64,000 nt of DNA from Bacillus infantis (lineage in GTDB: Bacteria; Bacillota; Bacilli; Bacillales; Cytobacillaceae), in contig NZ_JAIVAP010000015.1 in NCBI RefSeq assembly GCF_020171945.1, positions 46,489-110,488 on the forward strand. The letters run 5' to 3'. A model generated the notes under the pieces. It saw only the letters and a list, made by a program, of their open reading frames with translations, made no database searches and was not told the DNA's origin. A program made the translations under genes and the position numbers. Each line of letters opens with the position of its first letter. The stretch's first letter is position 1. Positions 57,437-64,000 of this stretch are shown here, piece after piece.

Positions 57437-58354
57437 CTATTTCTTAACCATACCCTTCAGCACGAATGCCACGTTGGCCGGGCGTTCTGCGAGCCTGCGC
57501 ATGAAATAGCCGTACCAGTCTGTTCCATAAGGGACATATACCCTCATTTTATAGCCTTCATTGGCCAGCTCCAGCTGCCGTTCATTGCGGATGCCATAGA
57601 GCATCTGGAATTCAAATTGGCTGTTCGGGATGTTATGTTCCCTGACAAGCTGCTTTGTATAGTCGATAATGGCATCATCATGGGTGGCAACGGCTGTGTA
57701 GTTGCCGTTCAGGAGATGCATTTTAATGATTTTCTTGAAGTTTTCATCCACATCTTTCTTTTCCGGGAATGCAACTTCCGGGGATTCTTTATAAGCTCCC
57801 TTTACTAGCCTCAGGTTGGGCGAGTAGCTGTTAAGATCGTCCATATCTCTTTCTGTCCTGTACAGGTAAGCCTGGATGACTGTCCCGATATTGTCGTACT
57901 CCGATTTAAGCTGCTTGAAGATATCAAGTGTCTTCTGGCAGCGGGAGTAGTCTTCCATATCGATCGTGACAAACACGCCGTTTTTCTTGGCTGCTTCCAG
58001 GATGCGCCTCATATTCCCCATTACCACATCATCGGAAATATCCAGGCCCATGCTCGTCATTTTGAGCGACAGCTGTGAATTGATCCCTTCACGGCCGATT
58101 GCTTCGATTGCCAAAATTGAGTTATCCGCCATTTCCCTTGCTTCTGCCTCATTGTCCACGAATTCGCCCAAATAATCAATGGTCACCACTAGACCCTTGC
58201 TGTTAAGATCTTTAATTACGTTGACTGCCTGGCTGATCATTTCCCCCGCAACGAAGCGGCTTGCCCCAAAACGAAGGCCGTACTTCTTCGCAAGCTTTGT
58301 CAGCGATTTATTTTTGGATAAAAAGAGAAAAAAGTCCCTCATTACTTGTTCCAT
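57437..58354 (-). CDS. fadM: Proline dehydrogenase (FadM/YusM)
   Basis: FAD-dependent TIM-barrel enzyme oxidising proline to pyrroline-5-carboxylate, 305 residues. Typical motifs: VTIDMEDYSRC near 133, VIQAYLYRTERDMDDL near 166, LVKGAYKESPEVAF near 190, ATHDD near 228, FEFQMLYGIRNE near 251 and YVPYGTDWYGYFMRRLAERPAN near 275. ATG at 58354 has AAGGGGGAG upstream. Despite the name it is not a beta-oxidation enzyme; in B. subtilis it also lies near fadNAE. Confidence 0.93.
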   Translation of the reverse strand: MEQVMRDFFLFLSKNKSLTKLAKKYGLRFGASRFVAGEMISQAVNVIKDLNSKGLVVTIDYLGEFVDNEAEAREMADNSILAIEAIGREGINSQLSLKMTSMGLDISDDVVMGNMRRILEAAKKNGVFVTIDMEDYSRCQKTLDIFKQLKSEYDNIGTVIQAYLYRTERDMDDLNSYSPNLRLVKGAYKESPEVAFPEKKDVDENFKKIIKMHLLNGNYTAVATHDDAIIDYTKQLVREHNIPNSQFEFQMLYGIRNERQLELANEGYKMRVYVPYGTDWYGYFMRRLAERPANVAFVLKGMVKK

Positions 58355-58681
58355 AATGGCTCCCCCTTGAAAACGCATACATTTTGGATAATTAAGCCCT
58401 GTCTTTCAGCGAAAATCCGGGCAGTGGCAAAGGATCATTATTCATGGATCACATTCAATTTTGTATATGGTCAATTTTCTGAAATGTGCCTTTGATAACC
58501 ATAATTCTATCATCTTTCTCTTTATTGAATATAATTTTCCGTGAAATTTAGCGGAATTTGTCGGCAGCTGGCCAAACTCTGTTATTAGCTGTAATCCTGC
58601 TTTATTCCGGCCTCTGTTATATGCAGCCGTCTGCCATATATTCTGCTCTCCCTGCTTTTTCTTGTATAGCAAAGCTGCATA
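58355..58681. other. Intergenic region upstream of fadM
   Basis: About 330 bases. TTGACC at the minus-strand side of 58473-58478 might be a -35 for fadM, but no good -10 follows. I see no FadR dyad and no credible gene; a 91-residue minus-strand frame crossing the yusU terminator has no ribosome site. Confidence 0.4.
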
Positions 58682-58714
58682 AAATAAAAGGACCTTCCTC
58701 CCTGGAAGATCCTT
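58682..58714 (-). terminator. Terminator of yusU
   Basis: Stem AAGGATCTTCC/GGAAGGTCCTT with one mismatch and a 5-base loop, followed by TTATTTT. Confidence 0.8.
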
Positions 58715-58716
58715 CA

Positions 58717-58977
58717 TTAGCCGTTTCTGTTATTCTCTTCTTTCCGCTTGGCCTCATTAAGCTCCTTGATTTCCATGATCAGCTTCTTGACCGATTCCTT
58801 CGATTCCGGGCAGGTTCCATTCCAGTGGCGGGCAAGAGCAGGCATGGATTTTGCGATGTGATTATAAAGGATCCATACCTTCACCTTCTCGGTCATTTCC
58901 TCATTAGCTTCGCCGATAAGAAGTTCTGTGTATTTACTGTAAAGGCCTTCTATTTCTTCTTTGAATTTTGGATCCAT
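58717..58977 (-). CDS. yusU: YusU family (DUF2573) protein
   Basis: An 86-residue helical protein, unknown function. Conserved KYTELLIGE and VKVWILYNHIAKSMPALARHWN (about 33-54). ATG at 58977 has AAAGGGGAG upstream, inside the end of the FhuF-like gene, only one base away. It is probably the last gene of the iron-uptake transcript, and adjacent to yusV in B. subtilis as well. Confidence 0.85.
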   Translation of the reverse strand: MDPKFKEEIEGLYSKYTELLIGEANEEMTEKVKVWILYNHIAKSMPALARHWNGTCPESKESVKKLIMEIKELNEAKRKEENNRNG

Positions 58978-58978
58978 A

Positions 58979-59713
58979 TTAAACTCCCCTTTCACTCAGC
59001 CTGCATGACTTTGGGCAGGTGGTGCACCGCATTGAATCATCTATGAGATTTGAAAGGCAGCATGTCTTCCTCATCCTTGCCCCCTGCTCAGGCGAATGGT
59101 ACTTTTTTAAAGGATTGTCCTTCATGCCAAAAAATTTTCCAGGCAGTCCCAGCAAACAGGCAAAATCATCCGCACCTCTTGCTTTCACTTCATCATTTTC
59201 ATCAGCGAGGACTGATTCGTAGAGCCAATAGATATAAACGGCTATGTTTTCCCACAAAATATATCTGGAGACTCCGGCAGCTTTAGACACTCTTTCCAGC
59301 AGAATTTGCATATGTTCTGAGAATAAAGCTCTAAAACAGTCTTCCCGCCCTTTTTTGTGCGGTTCAGACTCCGTTTGAACAGATCCTGTATTCATCAGAT
59401 AAAAGCCTGGTAGCCACATGCCATTTTTATAGGCCGATACCACAGTGATATTGGCAACTGAAACATCAAGCCTGCAATTTCCGGCCGTAAAGCTGTATAA
59501 ATAGATTACTGCCAGGAAGCTATATCTTTTAATAAAAAGTGAACCTGCGGCAGGAATGGGTGCATCAAGTTCTTTCGCAACCCTGTTCAGATATTTTTCC
59601 ATTTCCCCTGGCAGCAGAAGATGCCCTGTGTTTACCGAGAGAGGGTCATCGTTTTCCTCCAGGACAAGGCGGAAGTCTTCAAGCCTGCGTAAAGCCTGGG
59701 CTGTTTCAGACAC
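58979..59713 (-). CDS. FhuF-like siderophore-iron reductase
   Basis: Cytosolic [2Fe-2S] protein predicted to release iron from imported ferric siderophores by reduction. The C-terminal cluster motif CC-x10-C-x2-C (RKTCCLSNLIDDSMRCTTCPKSC, about 217-239) is the FhuF signature. The N-terminal part resembles the IucA/IucC/FhuF-type domain (FIKRYSFLAVIYLYSFT). The start is GTG at 59713, overlapping the yusV stop by eight bases, with GAGG upstream. Length is 244 residues. Confidence 0.85.
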   Translation of the reverse strand: MSETAQALRRLEDFRLVLEENDDPLSVNTGHLLLPGEMEKYLNRVAKELDAPIPAAGSLFIKRYSFLAVIYLYSFTAGNCRLDVSVANITVVSAYKNGMWLPGFYLMNTGSVQTESEPHKKGREDCFRALFSEHMQILLERVSKAAGVSRYILWENIAVYIYWLYESVLADENDEVKARGADDFACLLGLPGKFFGMKDNPLKKYHSPEQGARMRKTCCLSNLIDDSMRCTTCPKSCRLSERGV

Positions 59714-60533
59714 TGGCTGCCTCAGGCTTCTTCAGGATGCATCTGCCTTTCCCGTACGGGATGCACAATGGCGTGCCGAAAAGCGGATCCATCGTGACCT
59801 CGCATTCCATTCCGAACACATTGCGGACAAGGCTGCAATTGATGACGAACTCGGGCTTGCCCTGGGCAAAAATTTCTTTGTCCTTGATTGCTACTATATT
59901 ATGGGCATAGCGGCAGGCAAGATTTAAGTCATGCAGCACCATCAGGATTGTCCTGTTCTCCCTCTCGTTAAGTTCGAACAGCAGATCAAGAATTTCAATT
60001 TGATGGGTCATATCCAAATATGTCGTGGGCTCATCCAGGAGGATGATATCGGTATCCTGGGCAAGGGTCATGGCGATCCAAGCCCTCTGCCTCTGGCCGC
60101 CGGACAAGGAATCGACTGTACGGTCCTTCAGGTGCTCGATCCCTGTTGCAGAAAGCGCTTCGTTCACTTTTGTTTCATCTTCTTCGGTCCATTGCTTCAG
60201 CCATGTCTGATGAGGATATCTCCCCTGTTTCACAAGCTGCAGGACTGTCAGCCCTTCTGGTGCAGATGGCGATTGCGGAAGTATGGCCATCCTTCTGGCT
60301 ACATCCTTTGTGGACAGCTTGGAGATGGCTTTTCCTTCAAGCAGGATTGAACCCGATTTCGGCTTCAGAAGCCTTGCGATCGAGCGCAGCAGCGTCGATT
60401 TCCCGCAGCCGTTCCCTCCGATGAATACTGTGATTTCCCCCTTTGGGATTTCCAGCTCCAGTTCATTTATGATAATGGTGTCCCCATATGAAAGTGTCAG
60501 CTCTTTTGTTGAAATAGCCTGCCCGGCTGTCAT
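59706..60533 (-). CDS. yusV: Iron-siderophore ABC transporter ATPase (YusV)
   Basis: FecE/FhuC-type ATPase, 275 residues. Walker A GGNGCGKST (about 39-47), signature LSGGQRQRAWIAMTLA (about 139-154), Walker B ILLDEPTTYLD (about 159-169). In B. subtilis YusV energises several siderophore importers, including YfiYZ/YfhA. Here it is next to those permease genes, 51 bases downstream, so a dedicated four-part importer is likely. Confidence 0.93.
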   Translation of the reverse strand: MTAGQAISTKELTLSYGDTIIINELELEIPKGEITVFIGGNGCGKSTLLRSIARLLKPKSGSILLEGKAISKLSTKDVARRMAILPQSPSAPEGLTVLQLVKQGRYPHQTWLKQWTEEDETKVNEALSATGIEHLKDRTVDSLSGGQRQRAWIAMTLAQDTDIILLDEPTTYLDMTHQIEILDLLFELNERENRTILMVLHDLNLACRYAHNIVAIKDKEIFAQGKPEFVINCSLVRNVFGMECEVTMDPLFGTPLCIPYGKGRCILKKPEAASV

Positions 60534-60584
60534 AGCGCTCTCTCCTTTTTTATCTATTCATCCAATGGCTGATATTCTTATATG

Positions 60585-61640
60585 CTATCCATTTCGGGTT
60601 TTAAATAATAAGTAAATAAAATACGGCGCCCCGATGCTGGCAGTAAACACACCTGCCGGAATTTCAAGGGGCGAGAACAGTGTCCTGCCGATCAGATCGG
60701 CTGCCATTACAAGTATGCCGCCAATCAGGCCGGCAGTCGGCAGCAGGGCACCGAAAGATGATCCGACGAGCCTCCTTGCGATATGGGGAGCCATGAGCCC
60801 GACAAATCCAATCCCTCCGGCAAATGCAACAGAGCCGCCGATCAGGCCTGTGCTGAGCATCAGCATGATGAATCTGTGGCGCTGCACTGCTCCGCCGATC
60901 CCGGTGGCCACATCATCCCCAAGCTCCTGGATGTTCAGGTTGCGGGCAAAAATCATGGCCAGTGCGGATAATAGGATGATCCATGGGACAATTATTTTGA
61001 CATTATCCCAATTTGATCCGTGGACAGTGCCCGTGATCCATATATTGGCCTGTGAAGCCTGATGGATGGGGCCAAGGATCATCATCAGATTAGTAAGCGC
61101 CTGGGTGAGGGTGGATATCCCTATTCCAATCAGCACAAGCCTGATTGGTGATGATCCATTTTTCCATGCCAGAAGATAGACAAGGAAAGCAATGGCTGCA
61201 GCGCCTGCGAAAGCGGCAACAGGCATCCATTCTATACTTACGGTCAAGGCATTATTATCATCACTGAATATCGCCAGGAAAGCCACAACGGCGACAGATG
61301 CGCCTCCGGTGATCCCGATGATGTCAGGTGAAGCAAGCGGGTTCCTGATCATCCCCTGAAGAATGCCCCCGGCAATGGCAAGACCTATTCCCACCATAAG
61401 AGCAACAATAATTCTTGGCAGGCGGAAGTTCTTGATAACCAGCTGCTCCATATTCGTCCCTCCGCCAAAAAGGACCTGCAGTACTTTGAGCGGATTTATT
61501 TTCATCTCCCCCGTGCCTGTGCTGAAAAGAAAGACAAGGAAAGCAGCGGCAGCGAGAATGATTATGGTAAAAAGAGATTTACGGTCAGCCAGGAAGGATA
61601 TCCTGCCCTTGAAGATCCTGAAATTAATATACTTGGACAT
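60585..61640 (-). CDS. yfhA: Iron-siderophore ABC permease (YfhA-like)
   Basis: FecCD-family permease, 351 residues, about nine or ten hydrophobic segments. Typical FecCD blocks are RLPRIIVALMVGIGLAIAGGILQGMIRNPLASPDIIGITGG (about 73-113) and FVGLMAPHIARRLVGSSFGALLP (about 284-306). Its ATG overlaps the upstream permease stop (TGATG). Name by similarity to the B. subtilis schizokinen-type importer. Confidence 0.88.
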   Translation of the reverse strand: MSKYINFRIFKGRISFLADRKSLFTIIILAAAAFLVFLFSTGTGEMKINPLKVLQVLFGGGTNMEQLVIKNFRLPRIIVALMVGIGLAIAGGILQGMIRNPLASPDIIGITGGASVAVVAFLAIFSDDNNALTVSIEWMPVAAFAGAAAIAFLVYLLAWKNGSSPIRLVLIGIGISTLTQALTNLMMILGPIHQASQANIWITGTVHGSNWDNVKIIVPWIILLSALAMIFARNLNIQELGDDVATGIGGAVQRHRFIMLMLSTGLIGGSVAFAGGIGFVGLMAPHIARRLVGSSFGALLPTAGLIGGILVMAADLIGRTLFSPLEIPAGVFTASIGAPYFIYLLFKTRNG

Positions 61641-62641
61641 CAGCTGCCAAACCCCCTTCTAGCGATATAAACAAAGAACGGGGTGCCGATGATGGCGGTC
61701 ATGACGCCGACAGGGACTTCCTGCGGCATGATGATGTACCTGGCAGATATATCTGCGGCTACAAGAAGGATTCCCCCCATAATGGCTGAAAATGGAATTA
61801 CCCATCGGTGGTCGATTCCCACCACTGCCCTTGCCAGGTGAGGGATGACAATGCCGACAAAAACAATCGGACCCGCTACAGCAACAGCGCCGCCAGCCAA
61901 AAGGATGATCGCGGCACCAGCGAAGAGCTTCGTCCAGCCTGTGCGAAGGCCCAGCCCCTTGGCAACATCTTCGCCCATTGATATGACATTCAGCTTTTTC
62001 GCGAGGAGCAGGGACCCAATCCAGCCTGCCGCAAAGTATGGCAGTACAGCTGTGAGAGACTCCAGCTTCCTTCCTGAAACTGAACCTGCAAGCCAAAAGA
62101 GCACCTGTTCCAATGCCGCTTCATTGACCACAAGCATCCCTTGGGTGAAGGCTGAAAACATGGCACTCATTGCGGCGCCTGCCAGCGTCAGCTTCATAGG
62201 AGTAAGCCCCTCACGCCCGACAGAGCCAATTCCATACACAGCTGCAGCGGCTGCAGCTGCTCCTGCAAAAGAGATCCAGGTGTACGCCTGGAGGCTTGAG
62301 ACGGAGAACACAGATACAGCCAGCACGACTGCAAAGCCGGCGCCTGCATTCACTCCAAAAACGCTCGGCGATGCGAGCGGATTCTTTGTCAGCGTCTGCA
62401 TGAGCGCACCGGCAATCGCCAGGCTTGCTCCTGTAGCAGCACCTATCAGCGCCCGCGGAAGGCGGACTGATTGGAGAATAATATGTTCATTAGATCCATC
62501 GAATGCCGAAAAAGCTTCGAAGGCCATTTTCCAGGTAGTATCTGTATAGCCATACACTATGCTGGCACACATTAGTAATAGAAGTATCAGTATTGAAATA
62601 AACAGCCCCAGCCATTTATGTCCTGTTTTTTTTAATAGCAT
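61640..62641 (-). CDS. yfiZ: Iron-siderophore ABC permease (YfiZ-like)
   Basis: Partner FecCD permease, 333 residues from ATG 62641 (AAAGG ten bases upstream; the frame to 62677 is not needed). Family blocks are RLPRALIGAATGASLAIAGALMQTLTKNPLASPSVFGVNAGA (about 62-103) and FVGIVIPHLARAVVGIDHRWVIPFSA. It is the first gene of the minus-strand operon yfiZ-yfhA-yusV-fhuF-like-yusU, transcribed from a Fur-type region shared with yfiY. Confidence 0.9.
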   Translation of the reverse strand: MLLKKTGHKWLGLFISILILLLLMCASIVYGYTDTTWKMAFEAFSAFDGSNEHIILQSVRLPRALIGAATGASLAIAGALMQTLTKNPLASPSVFGVNAGAGFAVVLAVSVFSVSSLQAYTWISFAGAAAAAAAVYGIGSVGREGLTPMKLTLAGAAMSAMFSAFTQGMLVVNEAALEQVLFWLAGSVSGRKLESLTAVLPYFAAGWIGSLLLAKKLNVISMGEDVAKGLGLRTGWTKLFAGAAIILLAGGAVAVAGPIVFVGIVIPHLARAVVGIDHRWVIPFSAIMGGILLVAADISARYIIMPQEVPVGVMTAIIGTPFFVYIARRGFGS

Positions 62642-62700
62642 CCTGCGTAAACCTTTCTGCACTCTTTTATAAAACAAATGACAGCTTTTCTATATTAATA

Positions 62701-62729
62701 AGTCTAGGGGAATCGGCATACTCTGTCAA
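62701..62729 (-). promoter_or_regulatory. Promoter of the yfiZ operon
   Basis: Minus-strand TTGACA (62729-62724), 17-base spacer, TAGACT. The Fur box at 62736 lies just upstream of the -35. Confidence 0.6.
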
Positions 62730-62735
62730 TGAGTT

Positions 62736-62750
62736 TGAGAATCATTTTCA
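62736..62750. promoter_or_regulatory. Fur box 1
   Basis: TGAGAATCATTTTCA fits the 7-1-7 Fur consensus TGATAAT-N-ATTATCA at 12 of 14 positions. Confidence 0.8.
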
Positions 62751-62758
62751 TTAACCTG

Positions 62759-62788
62759 TTGACAGTTTGAACGCTTTCATTTTATGAT
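62759..62788 (+). promoter_or_regulatory. Promoter of yfiY
   Basis: TTGACA, 18-base spacer, TATGAT; the second Fur box begins 11 bases after the -10, over the expected start point. Confidence 0.75.
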
Positions 62789-62799
62789 AAGAAAGTCAT

Positions 62800-62814
62800 T
62801 GAAAATGATTATCA
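62800..62814. promoter_or_regulatory. Fur box 2
   Basis: TGAAAATGATTATCA fits the 7-1-7 Fur consensus at 13 of 14 positions and covers the predicted yfiY transcription start. Confidence 0.88.
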
Positions 62815-62842
62815 ATTAATCACATTTAGGAGGATACATAGT

Positions 62843-63814
62843 ATGAAGTTGAGCAAAATTTATCTTGGCCTGTTTTCACTTATAGCCATCCTGATGCTGG
62901 CTGCCTGCGGAGGCGCTGACGAGGATAAAGCGGCAGACAGCAAAGATTCATCATCCGGAAGCAGCGAAGATACAAGCTACACAGTAGAACATGCAATGGG
63001 AACAGAAACTTTAGAAAAAACACCTGAAAAAATTGTCATCTTGACAAACGAAGGCACTGAGGCACTTCTCGCCATGGGCGTCACTCCTGTTGGGGCTGTT
63101 CAGTCCTGGACAGGTGATCCTTGGTATGACCACATTTCAGACCAAATGAAAGATGTCCAGGTTGTCGGACTTGAAAGTGAAGTGAATGTGGAAGCAATCG
63201 CAGCTCTTGAGCCGGACTTGATCATCGGAAACAAGATGCGCCAGGAAAAAATTTATGATCAGCTGAAGTCCATTGCCCCGACCGTTTTTGCGGAAACATT
63301 GCGCGGCAATTGGAAGGAAAACTTCGAACTTTATGCTAAAGCTATCAATAAAGAGGAAGAAGGCAAGCAGGTCATTGCCGATTATGATCAGCGCATTACA
63401 GATATAAAGGAAAAGCTTGGCGATGATGTAAATAAAGAAATCTCAATGGTCCGCTTCATGGCCGGAGATGTCCGCATCTATCATAAAGATTCTTTCTCAG
63501 GCGTCATTCTTGACCAGATCGGTTTTGCCCGCCCTGAAAGCCAGGATGTTGATGATTTTGCCGAGAAGAATGCCACCAAAGAACGAATTCCTGCCATGGA
63601 CGGAGACGCTCTCTTCTACTTCACCTATGAAGAAGGGGACGGCGAAGCAACAGATGTGGAAAAAGAATGGATTGAAGACCCGCTCTTCAAAAATCTTGAA
63701 GTTGCTAAGGCAGGAAATGTATACAAAGTGGATGATACCATCTGGAATACAGCAGGCGGTGTCCTTGCAGCCAATCTCATGCTTGATGATATTGAAAAAT
63801 TCATGATTAAATAA
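62843..63814 (+). CDS. yfiY: Iron-siderophore substrate-binding lipoprotein (YfiY-like)
   Basis: Binds ferric siderophore at the membrane surface for the divergent permeases. Signal peptide with lipobox LAAC (C22) and a Ser/Asp/Gly linker precede the FepB/FhuD-like domain (about 50-323): EKIVILTNEGTEALLAMGVTPVGAV, NVEAIAALEPDLIIGNK, DQIGFARP. TAGGAGG precedes the ATG. The exact siderophore (schizokinen or similar hydroxamate-carboxylate in B. subtilis) is inferred from resemblance only. Confidence 0.92.
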   Translation: MKLSKIYLGLFSLIAILMLAACGGADEDKAADSKDSSSGSSEDTSYTVEHAMGTETLEKTPEKIVILTNEGTEALLAMGVTPVGAVQSWTGDPWYDHISDQMKDVQVVGLESEVNVEAIAALEPDLIIGNKMRQEKIYDQLKSIAPTVFAETLRGNWKENFELYAKAINKEEEGKQVIADYDQRITDIKEKLGDDVNKEISMVRFMAGDVRIYHKDSFSGVILDQIGFARPESQDVDDFAEKNATKERIPAMDGDALFYFTYEEGDGEATDVEKEWIEDPLFKNLEVAKAGNVYKVDDTIWNTAGGVLAANLMLDDIEKFMIK

Positions 63815-63857
63815 GGAGTTTCTGCTTAACAGAAGCCCCCTCTTCTATATAGCAGCC

Positions 63858-63883
63858 AAAAGGATCCGGAAACGGATCCTTTC
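63858..63883 (+). terminator. Terminator of yfiY
   Basis: A perfect 10-bp stem AAAGGATCCG/CGGATCCTTT with loop GAAA; the T-run is short. Confidence 0.8.
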
Positions 63884-63887
63884 AGAC

Positions 63888-63934
63888 TGTAGACAAACTC
63901 GAAGAAATTCGGGTTTGCCTACAGTCTATTTTTT
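63888..63934. repeat. Strong hairpin at a possible insertion-sequence end
   Basis: CTGTAG-CAAAC-CGAA pairs with TTCG-GTTTG-CTACAG with two mismatches around a short loop, followed by TCTATTTTTTT. It can act as a terminator. Its place between the yfiY terminator and a truncated gene resembling an IS1182-type transposase start suggests it may belong to an insertion-sequence end. Confidence 0.55.
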
Positions 63935-63973
63935 TATAAAATATAAGATATACCAATGCTTGAGGTGAAAAAA

Positions 63974-64000
63974 ATGCTGACTAAGAATAATTCAATCCAA
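63974..64000 (+). CDS. Truncated CDS start, possibly IS1182-family transposase
   Basis: Only nine codons (MLTKNNSIQ) are inside the window, behind a good GAGGTGAAA ribosome site. Transposases of the IS1182 family in Bacilli often start in this way, from memory. The strong hairpin just upstream fits an insertion-sequence end. The window edge cuts the gene, so this stays tentative. Confidence 0.4.

Noticed and set aside
57185..57808. 207-residue plus-strand ORF
   Set aside because: It reads through array B and then antisense to fadM; no start signal.

Overview
The window is chromosomal DNA of a low-to-moderate G+C, endospore-forming Bacillaceae bacterium (Bacillus, Cytobacillus or Mesobacillus-like). 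This rests on gene content and order: the genes follow the yui-yum-yut-yun-yur-yus region of Bacillus subtilis almost in sequence. The window also has strong AGGAGG-type ribosome binding sites with many GTG and TTG starts, several sporulation genes (yutH, yutC, lytH, yunB), and S-box and L-box riboswitches. There is no rRNA, tRNA, prophage or CRISPR array. The only sign of a mobile element is a possible transposase start cut by the right edge. Gene symbols are assigned by recognition of family and synteny, not by a database search.

Layout. 0.2-9.4 kb: small conserved genes (yuiB, yuiA, a Nudix hydrolase), three pyridine-nucleotide flavoproteins (yumB, yumC, yutJ) and iron-sulfur or thiol accessory proteins (yutM, yuzB, yuzD, yutI). 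An unusual small repeat protein lies at 4.2-4.5 kb. 9.4-12.8 kb: overlapping hom-thrC-thrB threonine operon. 13.0-13.5 kb: a 53-bp tandem repeat. 13.6-24.6 kb: a hydroxyacid dehydrogenase, yutH, yutG, a P-loop kinase, two extracytoplasmic quality-control proteins (PrsA-like and HtrA-like), yutF, yutE, an EAL protein and small yut genes. 24.8-35.6 kb: lipA, lytH, a two-subunit NSS amino-acid importer, a lysine-riboswitch-controlled NhaC-family transporter, yunB, an HD-GYP protein, yunC, yunD and yunF.

35.8-41.1 kb: the sufCDSUB iron-sulfur assembly operon. 41.4-46.9 kb: a small ORF pair, yurZ, and two adjacent S-box transcription units (metNPQ methionine importer and metY). 47.1-50.7 kb: an MFS transporter, yusE, yusF, yusG, gcvH and yusI. 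50.9-56.6 kb: the fadN-fadA-fadE beta-oxidation operon with a FadR-type operator. 56.7-57.4 kb: yuzL and two phased 20-bp repeat arrays. 57.4-63.8 kb: fadM, yusU and an iron-siderophore uptake locus (FhuF-like reductase, yusV, yfhA, yfiZ and divergent yfiY) with two Fur boxes in the shared control region.

How the parts fit together: yutM, yutI, yuzB and suf concern Fe-S cluster supply, which lipA, the FhuF-like reductase and other enzymes consume, while the siderophore locus brings in the iron. hom-thrCB, metY, metNPQ and the lysine-riboswitch transporter all touch the aspartate family of amino acids. gcvH and lipA meet in lipoate metabolism. The non-coding parts hold the least ordinary material: one 53-bp and two 20-bp tandem arrays, two copies of a dispersed element with inverted ends, one long nested hairpin element, and a hairpin that buries the yunB ribosome binding site.
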